Assembly (NCBI GenBank): GCA_964235605.1 | Contig: CAXSCR010000110.1 | Coordinates: forward strand, 1 to 6,491 | Source: DATCRE01 sp964235605 | Lineage (GTDB): Bacteria; Bacteroidota; Bacteroidia; Cytophagales; Cyclobacteriaceae | Direction: 5' to 3' | Length of the DNA: 6,491 bases | In this document: positions 1-5,797 of the stretch, in pieces | How the letters are laid out: every line of letters starts with the position of its first letter | Position numbering within the stretch: position 1 is the first letter of the stretch | Program-made: the position numbers and the translations under genes | Notes under the pieces: generated by a model | What the model was told of the DNA's origin: nothing | The model's database searches: none | What the model saw: the letters and a program-made list of their open reading frames with translations, nothing else

Positions 1-32
1 GCAAATCTGCACATCGGCAAATTTGCTAATTA
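1..32. repeat. Imperfect 16-bp direct repeat (AT-rich)
   Basis: Two neighbouring units both begin GCAAAT and continue TGC after one differing base; about 11 of 16 positions agree. The second unit contains the perfect palindrome GCAAATTTGC at 17-26. It lies in the non-coding stretch downstream of ettA. It looks like the edge of an intergenic repeat family cut by the window start, but that cannot be shown from one copy. Confidence 0.35.
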
Positions 33-61
33 TTAAGTGGTCATGAAAGTATAAAAGTCCT

Positions 62-89
62 CCCTCGTCCCTCGTCATTCGTCCCTCGT
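62..89. repeat. Four tandem 7-bp units (CCCTCGT)
   Basis: The units at 62-68, 69-75 and 83-89 are exactly CCCTCGT; the unit at 76-82 is CATTCGT. The array ends 8 bases beyond the ettA stop codon on the minus strand, where it reads as ACGAGGG units. It has no open frame and no U-tract, so it is not a standard terminator. The period equals that of the unrelated array at 3002-3044. Function unknown. Confidence 0.8.
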
Positions 90-97
90 ACCTAGAT

Positions 98-1780
98 CTA
101 CTTTACCAACTTCTTATACCTTATCCTATGCGGTTGCTCGTCACCTAAGCGTTTGCGTTTGTTTTCTTCATATTCGCTGAAGCCGCCTTCATACCAATAA
201 ATCTGTGAGTCGCCTTCAAAAGCAAGAATGTGTGTACATACTCTGTCTAAGAACCACCGATCATGGGAGATGATAACAGCACAACCTGCAAAATTATCTA
301 AGGCTTCTTCAAGTGCGCGAAGTGTGTTAACGTCAAGATCATTGGTTGGCTCATCGAGTAATAACAAGTTGCCACCTTGCTTCAAAGCGATGGCGAGGTG
401 AGCGCGGTTACGCATACCACCAGAAAGTTCTTTTACTTTCTTTTGCTGATCATTTCCATTGAAGTTGAACTTGCCTACATACATGCGTGAATTGATTTGC
501 TTGCCACCAAGCTCCATTAATTCATTGCCACCCGTAATGGCTTGCCAAACCGTATCGTCTGGATTTAAGTCATCATGCTCTTGATCTACATAGGCAATCT
601 TTACCGTTTCACCTACTGCAAATGTACCTGCATCAGGCTGTAAGTTGCCTGTTATCATTTTGAAAAGTGTAGTCTTACCAGCACCGTTCGGTCCAATAAC
701 TCCAACTATACCTGCTGGAGGTAAGGTGAAATTTAGATTTTCATAAAGTAACTTATCGCCAAATCCTTTAGCAACACCCGTAGCTTCGATTACTTTATTT
801 CCAAGACGAGGTCCTGGCGGTATATACATTTCGAGTTTCTCTTCCCTTTCTTTTCCTTCTTGTCCTAATAATTTTTCATAGGCACCAAGACGTGCCTTAC
901 CTTTGGCTTGGCGTCCTTTTGGATTCATGCGTACCCATTCCAACTCACGCTCTAAAGCTTTCTGGCGTTTTGATTCTGTTTTCTCTTCTTGTGCAAGGCG
1001 TTTTGATTTTTGATCAAGCCATGAAGAGTAATTTCCTTTCCAGGGAATACCTTCACCGCGGTCAAGTTCAAGAATCCATCCTGCTACATTATCTAGGAAG
1101 TAGCGATCATGGGTTACGGCAATGATAGTTCCTTTATATTGCTTTAAGTGTTGCTCAAGCCAGTAAACCGATTCAGCATCCAAGTGATTGGTAGGTTCAT
1201 CTAATAACAAAACATCGGGTTCTTGAAGTAATAGGCGGCATAAGGCAACGCGTCTTTTTTCACCGCCTGATAGATGTTCAATTTTAGCATCAGCTGGAGG
1301 ACAGCGCAATGCGTCCATAGCTCTTTCAAGTTTATTGTCAAGATCCCACGCGTCGATAGCATCAAGCTTCTCCTGGATTTCTCCTTGCTTGTTGATTAGT
1401 TTCTCCATCGCATCCGGATTATCCATCACAGCAGGATCACCAAATTTATCATTGATCGCTTCAAATTCTTTAAGCAAGTCAACTACAGGTTTTACACCTT
1501 CTTCCACAATTTCTTTTACAGTTTTTGACTTATCAAGCTGAGGCTCCTGTTCAAGCAACCCAACCGTGAACGTTTGGTCAGAAACCACGTCACCTTGAAA
1601 TTCTTTATCAAGACCCGCTATGATACGGAGTAAGGAAGACTTACCTGAGCCATTTAAACCGAGTACACCGATTTTGGCGCCGTAGAAGAAAGACAGATAA
1701 ATATTTTTTAAGACTTGTTTACTTGGTGGGTAGATTTTATTTACCCGGGCCATTGAGAATATAATTTTTTCGTCAGCCAT
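98..1780 (-). CDS. ettA: Energy-dependent translational throttle protein EttA (ABC-F ATPase)
   Basis: EttA is a cytosolic ABC-F protein that binds the ribosomal E site and couples entry into elongation to the ATP/ADP ratio. Numbered from the chosen start (560 aa, close to the family's usual 555 or so), two nucleotide-binding domains are visible. The first has Walker A GLNGSGKSS at 41-49, signature LSGGEKRRV at 170-178 and Walker B LLLDEP at 191-196. The second has Walker A GPNGAGKTT at 363-371, signature LSGGM at 452-456 and Walker B LLLLDEP at about 472-478. The linker at about 250-310, rich in Arg, Lys and Glu with WVRMNPKGRQAKGKARL, is the P-site tRNA interaction motif that separates EttA from other ABC-F proteins. 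The C-terminus ends RIRYKKLVK, as expected. The frame stays open upstream to an ATG at 1850-1852, but those 24 residues do not resemble the family; MADEKIIFSM is the usual Bacteroidota start. No strong Shine-Dalgarno is seen. It is divergent from the DUF2795 gene. Confidence 0.94.
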   Translation of the reverse strand: MADEKIIFSMARVNKIYPPSKQVLKNIYLSFFYGAKIGVLGLNGSGKSSLLRIIAGLDKEFQGDVVSDQTFTVGLLEQEPQLDKSKTVKEIVEEGVKPVVDLLKEFEAINDKFGDPAVMDNPDAMEKLINKQGEIQEKLDAIDAWDLDNKLERAMDALRCPPADAKIEHLSGGEKRRVALCRLLLQEPDVLLLDEPTNHLDAESVYWLEQHLKQYKGTIIAVTHDRYFLDNVAGWILELDRGEGIPWKGNYSSWLDQKSKRLAQEEKTESKRQKALERELEWVRMNPKGRQAKGKARLGAYEKLLGQEGKEREEKLEMYIPPGPRLGNKVIEATGVAKGFGDKLLYENLNFTLPPAGIVGVIGPNGAGKTTLFKMITGNLQPDAGTFAVGETVKIAYVDQEHDDLNPDDTVWQAITGGNELMELGGKQINSRMYVGKFNFNGNDQQKKVKELSGGMRNRAHLAIALKQGGNLLLLDEPTNDLDVNTLRALEEALDNFAGCAVIISHDRWFLDRVCTHILAFEGDSQIYWYEGGFSEYEENKRKRLGDEQPHRIRYKKLVK

Positions 1781-1904
1781 GCGTTTTTCGTTGAATAAGG
1801 CTGCAAATATGGCTTTTTTAGTCCAAAGTTGCATGGCTAAAATAATTTGCATCTACTTAATACGCACATAAAGCAATCGTTTTTAAACATTGAAGACCCT
1901 ACGC

Positions 1905-1934
1905 TTGATTATGGGCTAATTAATTCTATTTTTG
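1905..1934 (+). promoter_or_regulatory. Bacteroidota-type promoter for the DUF2795 gene
   Basis: TATTTTTG at 1927-1934 is an exact match to the Bacteroidota -7 element TAnnTTTG. A TTG at 1905-1907 lies 19 bases upstream, the expected place of the -33 element. The predicted start of transcription is near 1940, giving a leader of about 20 bases that contains the ribosome binding site. The match is by eye only. Confidence 0.6.
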
Positions 1935-1959
1935 CGGAAAAATAAAGGAGAATAAAATT

Positions 1960-2181
1960 ATGTATTGGACACTCGAACTTGCCTCTTATCTCGAAGATGC
2001 ACCATGGCCCGCTACCAAAGATGAATTGATTGACTATTCAATCAGATCAGGCGCTCCTTTAGAAGTTGTTGAAAATCTCCAGGAATTGGAGGATGATGGA
2101 CAACCTTATGAAAGTATTGAGGAGATTTGGCCAGATTACCCTACTAAAGAAGATTTCTTCTTCAATGAAGATGAGTATTAG
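1960..2181 (+). CDS. DUF2795 domain protein, small and acidic
   Basis: A 73-residue protein of unknown function that I recognise as a DUF2795-type protein common in Bacteroidota. The core runs from PATKDELIDY (17-26) through GAPLEVVENLQEL (31-43). The tail IEEIWPDYPTKEDFFF (about 53-68) is also typical of the group. It is extremely acidic: I count 21 Asp/Glu against 3 Lys/Arg, and there is no signal peptide or membrane segment, so it should be cytosolic. The start is well supported: AAAGGAG at 1944-1950 lies 9 bases before the ATG, and a promoter matching the phylum consensus lies just upstream. It is a single-gene unit, divergent from ettA and convergent with ispD. No biochemical role can be deduced from the sequence. 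Confidence 0.88.
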   Translation: MYWTLELASYLEDAPWPATKDELIDYSIRSGAPLEVVENLQELEDDGQPYESIEEIWPDYPTKEDFFFNEDEY

Positions 2182-2201
2182 CATTTGCGTTATTTATTAA
2201 C

Positions 2202-2260
2202 CGTTACAGGTTATCCGTTAATCGTTAATAGTTTGAACGATTAATGGATAACGTCTAACG
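2202..2260. repeat. Long imperfect inverted repeat between convergent genes, overlapping the ispD stop
   Basis: The arm 2210-2226 pairs with 2236-2252 at 16 of 17 positions across a 9-base loop. After a 3-base internal mismatch the stem resumes, CGTTA at 2202-2206 pairing with TAACG at 2256-2260. The right arm covers the ispD stop codon (2255-2257). The place, between two converging genes, suits a bidirectional transcription end, but there is no strong T-tract on either side. The left arm recurs upstream of ispD at 2963-2988, so it belongs to a repeat family and is not a unique terminator. Confidence 0.7.
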
Positions 2261-2935
2261 TGGAGCAATTTTATTCTTCATAAGGGCTTCCGCCACAATG
2301 AGATCTTCTGGTGTGGTAATCTTGAGGTTTTCGTAGCTTCCTTCAAAGAGGGAAATAGTATGGCCCGCTTTCTCTACAACGCTGGCATCATCGGTTAGGC
2401 TAGGGTCTTCTTTCATTTGATAGGCTTGCTTAATTAAAGAAACAAGAAAGGTCTGTGGTGTTTGAATTAATCTGAACTTCGATCGATCAACCGCTTTTGT
2501 GTTAACCTCTTCTGTTATCCGTATGGAATCCTTTAAATGCACTGCTGCTACTGCCGACTGATGAACGGCAGCAACCTTGAATGATGCACTAATAATTTCC
2601 TGATTTACAAGCGGGCGAACACCATCATGAATAGCAACTAATCCTTCGCTATCTATTTTATCAAGTCCATTTTTTACAGACTGAAAGCGTGAATTGCCAC
2701 CACGTTGAAGTATTAATGGTTTCTTAAATTGATGTTTTTCACACAATGATTTCCACGTCTCAAAATCATCTTCCGGAAGCACGAGTATAATGTTTATGGA
2801 CGGCGCATATTGATAGAATGCATTCAGCGTATGCATTAAAATGGGCAATCCCATTAATTCAATAAACTGTTTAGGAAGTTTACTATTAAGCCGTGTACCT
2901 TTTCCTCCAGCGACTATAAGAGCATATTCTTTCAT
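2255..2935 (-). CDS. ispD: 2-C-methyl-D-erythritol 4-phosphate cytidylyltransferase
   Basis: IspD joins CTP and methylerythritol 4-phosphate to give CDP-methylerythritol and pyrophosphate, the third step of the MEP route to isoprenoids, in the cytosol. The 226-residue length is normal. The N-terminal nucleotide loop reads AGGKGTRLNSKLPKQF (9-24), with Arg15 and Lys22 in the places of the catalytic Arg20 and Lys27 of the E. coli enzyme. HDGVRP (103-108) supplies Asp104 and Arg107. LKDSIR (134-139), Arg151 before the LIQTPQTF stretch (156-163), TDDASVVE (181-188) and NLKITTPEDL (203-212, with Lys205) follow in family order. All expected active-site residues are present, so it should be functional. 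The start has no clear Shine-Dalgarno, as is common in this phylum, but the second codon leads straight into the first beta strand, so no longer start is needed. It stands alone, with repeats at both ends. Confidence 0.95.
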   Translation of the reverse strand: MKEYALIVAGGKGTRLNSKLPKQFIELMGLPILMHTLNAFYQYAPSINIILVLPEDDFETWKSLCEKHQFKKPLILQRGGNSRFQSVKNGLDKIDSEGLVAIHDGVRPLVNQEIISASFKVAAVHQSAVAAVHLKDSIRITEEVNTKAVDRSKFRLIQTPQTFLVSLIKQAYQMKEDPSLTDDASVVEKAGHTISLFEGSYENLKITTPEDLIVAEALMKNKIAPR

Positions 2936-2962
2936 GGTACGTGATCACATGGTCCGTTATCA

Positions 2963-2988
2963 GTTACAGGTTATCCGTTAAATCGTTA
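2963..2988 (+). repeat. Second copy of the hairpin arm found downstream of ispD
   Basis: Bases 2963-2981 are identical to 2203-2221 (19 bases, starting GTTACAGG). The match then resumes as ATCGTTA after one inserted A. The two copies bracket ispD in direct orientation. Here the pairing partner is the downstream ATTAACGATTAAC sequence near 3005, so a weaker hairpin is still possible. Confidence 0.75.
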
Positions 2989-3001
2989 CACTCAACCACT
3001 A

Positions 3002-3044
3002 CGATTAACGATTAACTATTAACTATTAACTGTTAACTATTAAC
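3002..3044. repeat. Six tandem 7-bp units (CTATTAA type)
   Basis: The units are CGATTAA twice, CTATTAA twice, CTGTTAA, CTATTAA, then a final C. The array lies in the gap between ispD and the first integrase gene and marks the last repeat before the accessory region. Tandem heptamers of this kind can change copy number by slippage. No protein is encoded. No function is evident. Confidence 0.85.
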
Positions 3045-3098
3045 AAATCTGGATTTTCTTAGTAATCTGGCTAATCCCGCCAATTTACCATAAAAAAG

Positions 3099-3128
3099 CT
3101 GTTTTTACATGTTCAGAGTTTATATTTG
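3099..3128 (+). promoter_or_regulatory. Probable promoter of the first integrase gene
   Basis: TATATTTG at 3121-3128 matches the Bacteroidota -7 element TAnnTTTG exactly. The -33 position carries only CTG (3099-3101), a partial match. The implied leader is about 95 bases and includes a small stem, AAGGG at 3196-3200 with CCCTT at 3210-3214, just before the gene. No strong ribosome binding site precedes the ATG at 3231. Confidence 0.42.
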
Positions 3129-3230
3129 AATAGACTCCGTTATATCCATTTGGGGTGTTTCTGTAACTCCTTTGTAACCGCCTGGCAACTTCAAGAAGGG
3201 AATGTTTAACCCTTTAACAAGTAGAAAATC

Positions 3231-3968
3231 ATGGGCGTAAAATTAAGAGAAAAAAAATTAGTAAGTGGTGAGGTGTCTTTATATCTGGACATAGTTCACC
3301 ACGGAAAACGGTGGGCGGAGTTTTTAGACATCCGCATAAACAGGAAAAAGCCAACACCCGAAGACACAATAAAAAGGAAGCTGGCCTTAGAGGTTAAAGC
3401 AAAACGCGAACACGAGATCATCATCAACAATCATGGTCTCGTTGATAAGAAAGGCAAGCGTGAAGACTTTGTAAAATATTTTGAAGTACATCTGAAACAA
3501 AAGCCTGCTAACTGCAGCCGGTCAGGAGCCCTTTACACCCTGCGCAAATTTGTCGACAACAAAGCGCTTCCTGTTGCCAGTGTCACAACACAATGGATGA
3601 AGGATTTTGAACGTTTCATTTTTCAAAAGCTAAAGACCAGTACTGCCATGACCTATCTGATGCATGTCAATGGGGCATTAAATGAACTGGTAAGAAAACA
3701 GGTGATATCTCAGAACCCATGGCACGCAGTACCGGTGCACGACCGGCTGAAAATAAAAAAATCCAGCCGTACCTCATGGACAATAGAGCAATTGCAACAG
3801 TTAGATAGTACTCCAAGCAACATGGAACCACAATTCCGGCAAGCTTATTTCTTTTCCTGCTTCACAGGGTTAAGGTGGAGTGACGTAAATAAACTTCAAT
3901 GGTCAAATATAGTAAGGTGGAAATTTGGAGAGCGTACAGAAAGGTCTGTAAAAAAGGTTGGTGCTTAA
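3231..3968 (+). CDS. Site-specific integrase (tyrosine recombinase), truncated before most of the catalytic domain
   Basis: A 245-residue product homologous to Bacteroidota integrases, which normally have about 390 residues. Residues 1-85 resemble the Arm DNA-binding domain (MGVKLREKK, then SLYLD and FLDIR). About 85-185 form the SAM-like core-binding domain (LNELV, QNPWHAVP). The catalytic domain begins near 188 and reaches TGLRWSD (212-218), which holds catalytic Arg215. It aligns with the neighbouring integrase to about residue 237 (R-K-R-E pattern). Then an unrelated KKVGA tail and a stop replace the region holding the catalytic Lys, His-x-x-Arg, second His and nucleophilic Tyr. It therefore cannot cut or rejoin DNA; it might still bind DNA, but most likely it is a relic. 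The 5' frame is undamaged. It has its own likely promoter and a terminator only 3 bases past the stop. Confidence 0.85.
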   Translation: MGVKLREKKLVSGEVSLYLDIVHHGKRWAEFLDIRINRKKPTPEDTIKRKLALEVKAKREHEIIINNHGLVDKKGKREDFVKYFEVHLKQKPANCSRSGALYTLRKFVDNKALPVASVTTQWMKDFERFIFQKLKTSTAMTYLMHVNGALNELVRKQVISQNPWHAVPVHDRLKIKKSSRTSWTIEQLQQLDSTPSNMEPQFRQAYFFSCFTGLRWSDVNKLQWSNIVRWKFGERTERSVKKVGA

Positions 3969-3971
3969 ATT

Positions 3972-4007
3972 AAAATAACCCTGAATAAATTTATCAGGTT
4001 ATTTTTT
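3972..4007 (+). terminator. Intrinsic terminator after the truncated integrase
   Basis: AAAATAACC(C)TGA at 3972-3984 pairs with TCAGGTTATTTT at 3994-4005, with one bulged C. The AT-rich 9-base loop can itself pair, and the right arm runs into TTTTTT at 4002-4007. The stem and T-run fit a Rho-independent terminator in the direction of the gene. Because it begins 3 bases after the stop, it suggests the truncated gene end has joined an existing transcript end. Confidence 0.72.
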
Positions 4008-4238
4008 ATCAGATATGCGCACATTCCTTTTAAGGGAGTTACCGATAAAAAACAAGTTTTGATTTATCTAAGCAGAATCAGGAGTTGAGGAAAAAATAAT
4101 GAGGAGAAAGGGTAATGCAACTCATGAAGGAGTAGAAAACAAGACATCAAAAGTTAAAATCGTGGGCGATTGATATCCGGTATGATCCAATGTGTGCTAA
4201 AGAGGGCCAAAAGTGATACCCCGTACAAATCAGCGTTG

Positions 4239-4246
4239 TATGTTTG
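4239..4246 (+). promoter_or_regulatory. Possible -7 element for the second integrase
   Basis: TATGTTTG matches the Bacteroidota TAnnTTTG consensus exactly. No TTG occurs at the -33 position (TAC at 4217-4219), so the promoter is incomplete. The distance to the gene start implies a leader of about 65 bases that contains the hairpin at 4255-4278. Confidence 0.33.
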
Positions 4247-4254
4247 AAAGAAGT

Positions 4255-4278
4255 TTTTTGCAGCAGAGTTTGCAAAAA
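4255..4278 (+). other. Hairpin in the leader of the second integrase
   Basis: TTTTTGCA (4255-4262) and TGCAAAAA (4271-4278) form a perfect 8-bp inverted repeat around an 8-base loop. It lies upstream of the strong GGAGG ribosome binding site (about 4304-4308). It may be an RNA stem in the leader or a protein-binding palindrome near the recombinase gene; the sequence does not tell which. Confidence 0.4.
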
Positions 4279-4316
4279 GTAAGAGAAGTTGAATTGCAGG
4301 GAGGAGGATTATAAAA

Positions 4317-5477
4317 ATGGGAGTCACGTTAAGAGAGAAGAAGATTTTGGGAAACAGGGTTTCCTTATATCTGGATTTTTATTACAAGGGAAGAAGGTGG
4401 TTTGAGTTCCTGGACATTCAGGTTCATAAATCTAGCCAACACTACAAGACAAGAGAAACAGGCAGCTAGCGGATGAAATTAAGATCAGGCATCAGCATGA
4501 ACTCATTGTAGAAAATCACGCCTTGTTTTGACAAGCAAAAAAAGCACGCTGACTTTATTAACTTTTTCGATTGTCTTGCAGCAACCAAAAAGCCAGGTGA
4601 CAACAGAGCCACAACACTTCATCATCTTAAACGTTTTGCCGGCAATCAATATTTACCCATTCACAACGTCACACCTGCATGGATGAAAGAATTTGAGTTC
4701 CTGTTAAAGTCTGTGTCTGTCAACAGTGCATTAATCTATCTTGCCAACATCAATGCAACGCTCAATGAACTTGTTCGATTAAACACCATTGCCCGTAACC
4801 CGTGGCATGAAGTGCCCCGGCATGAACGCTTAAAGAAGAAAAAAACTTTACTTACCGCATGGACGATTGAGCAACTACAGCAATTGGCCAGCACCCCATG
4901 CAATATCGAGACACAATTTAAGCAAGTCTATATGTTTGTGTGTTCTACAGGACTCCGGTGGAGCGATGCCAACAAACTAACGTGGGATAATATTATCCGT
5001 AATAAAGTTAACGACCGCCAGGAATGGTTCATTGATTTCCAACAACAAAAGACAGGATCAGTTGAACACCTGCCGTTATCAGAACAAGCCATTGAAATTC
5101 TTAAAGAACGTGAGCAAAGAATAAAGGAGGAGGGTTTGAGCCCTTATGTCTTTGCTAAAGCAAAGGAGACAGACGCTAAGAAAAAGCCTGTTCATGGCAG
5201 GGTGAGTTTTGGGTTAAAGAAATGGGCGAAAGCTGCTGGTCTAAATGAAAAGAGAATGAAGTTTCATACTGCCCGTCAAAGTTTTGCAACAAATATGCTG
5301 GAGGCTACCAATGGTGATCTATACACTGGTTCCAAATTATTAGGACACAAGAGCATACAGACCACTGAGATATATGCGCAAGTACGCGATGCAAGAAAAC
5401 AAGAAGCCGTAAGATCATTGCCTAAACTTGCCATGGCTCAGGTCAACAACTCATGCGTCAGGAAGCAAGCTGCATAA
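4317..5477 (+). pseudogene. Full-length tyrosine recombinase gene with two compensating frameshifts
   Basis: The gene starts MGVTLREKK, like its upstream neighbour, after a strong GGAGG site 8 bases before the ATG. Read from that ATG it stops at TAG 4467-4469. Comparison with the neighbour shows one base missing near 4427-4436. From about 4436 the -1 frame continues the family sequence (QLADEIKI, HELIVENHALF) to TGA 4529-4531, where one extra T in a T-run returns reading to the original frame. That frame then stays open to TAA at 5475-5477. The net length is still exactly 387 codons with the stop. On full-length numbering the catalytic set is complete: Arg214, Lys245, His317, Arg320, His344, Tyr353. 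The gene is therefore recently inactivated, or expressed in part from the internal start at 4683. Sequencing error is less likely, since nearby housekeeping genes are clean. Confidence 0.82.
4683..5477 (+). CDS. Intact 3' part of the second integrase: core-binding and catalytic domains
   Basis: This open frame of 264 residues begins at an internal methionine (MKEFEF), which aligns with Met123 of the upstream paralogue. It keeps most of the SAM-like core-binding domain (LNELV, ARNPWHEVP) and the whole tyrosine recombinase catalytic domain. The motifs are TGLRWSD with Arg92, Lys123 in QQKTG, HTAR with His195 and Arg198, LLGHKS with His222, and TTEIYA with nucleophile Tyr231. The C-terminal helix region after the Tyr is present, so the end is natural. 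It lacks the Arm-binding domain. No ribosome binding site stands before this ATG, so independent translation is doubtful; the gene's natural start is at 4317. Confidence 0.75.
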   Translation: MKEFEFLLKSVSVNSALIYLANINATLNELVRLNTIARNPWHEVPRHERLKKKKTLLTAWTIEQLQQLASTPCNIETQFKQVYMFVCSTGLRWSDANKLTWDNIIRNKVNDRQEWFIDFQQQKTGSVEHLPLSEQAIEILKEREQRIKEEGLSPYVFAKAKETDAKKKPVHGRVSFGLKKWAKAAGLNEKRMKFHTARQSFATNMLEATNGDLYTGSKLLGHKSIQTTEIYAQVRDARKQEAVRSLPKLAMAQVNNSCVRKQAA

Positions 5478-5552
5478 CACCACATAGCTTTAATTTAACT
5501 AAAGTAAATAATTACCTACACAATAAAACCAAACTGAAGGAGGCGGGAGATT

Positions 5553-5797
5553 ATGGAGGATAATATTTTTATTACAGGCATTGACAGAGCAACATTTAAA
5601 TTTTATTAAAAGAAGCATTACGTGAAGTTTTACAGGAGCATAAAGAAAGTGAAGGTCCTATTATACAAGAGATATTGTGTAATACACCTCAACCTATAAA
5701 TTCGGATAGCTGGCTGATACGGGATGGATTTCTATCGGCAATAAACATAATCTGTGCAATGTTAGCGGAGGCTACGGTATGCTTATCTGACGGATGA
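5553..5797 (+). pseudogene. Small gene after the integrase, broken by a one-base deletion; unrecognised
   Basis: An excellent AAGGAGG (5537-5543) lies 9 bases before ATG 5553. The product begins MEDNIFITGIDRATFKF and hits TAA at 5607-5609. In the -1 frame from 5603 the protein continues with LLKEALREVLQEHKESEG, a helical charged stretch, and runs to TGA 5795-5797. The place of loss is the T-run at 5601-5604. The start resembles small helix-turn-helix proteins often found next to Bacteroidota integrases, but the helix-turn-helix part itself is not visible, so I do not name it. From about 5730 a different frame looks more protein-like, so the true end is uncertain. Confidence 0.55.

Larger units (their letters stand above)
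4008..4316 (+). other. Gene-less stretch between the two integrases, with possible coding remnant
   Basis: About 310 bases without a credible gene. Bases 4136-4213 form a 26-codon open piece, in frame between TAG and TGA, that includes WAIDIRYDP. This faintly recalls the RYDP-type motif in the C-terminal part of some DDE transposases or integrases, but it is too short to assign. The 3' end holds the probable leader of the second integrase. I see no RNA gene and no insertion-sequence ends here. Confidence 0.4.

Noticed and set aside
892..1541. Plus-strand open frames at 892-1125 and 1335-1541
   Set aside because: Both lie wholly antisense inside ettA, lack ribosome binding sites and show no protein-like motifs.
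1804..1811. Possible ettA promoter, CATATTTG on the minus strand
   Set aside because: Matches TAnnTTTG at 7 of 8 positions but has no TTG at the -33 distance; not strong enough to annotate.
1781..1852. Longer ettA start at the ATG on the minus strand at 1850-1852
   Set aside because: The extra 24 residues (MQIILAMQLW...) do not resemble EttA N-termini. MADEKIIFSM from 1780 fits family length and sequence, and a near -7 element (CATATTTG, minus strand, 1804-1811) lies inside the extension.
3002..3044. CRISPR-like array
   Set aside because: The units are 7 bp with no spacers, and no cas genes are present.
3045..3230. tRNA gene or attachment site at the left edge of the element
   Set aside because: No cloverleaf or CCA-adjacent arm could be found, and no segment here recurs near the right end of the window.
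4156..4168. 13-base near match (12/13) to the first integrase start region at 3225-3237, suggesting a third integrase start
   Set aside because: Similarity ends within the 13 bases and the downstream reading does not resemble the integrase; likely chance.
5478..5552. Terminator after the second integrase
   Set aside because: Only a 5-bp CTTTA/TAAAG stem is available and no T-run follows it.
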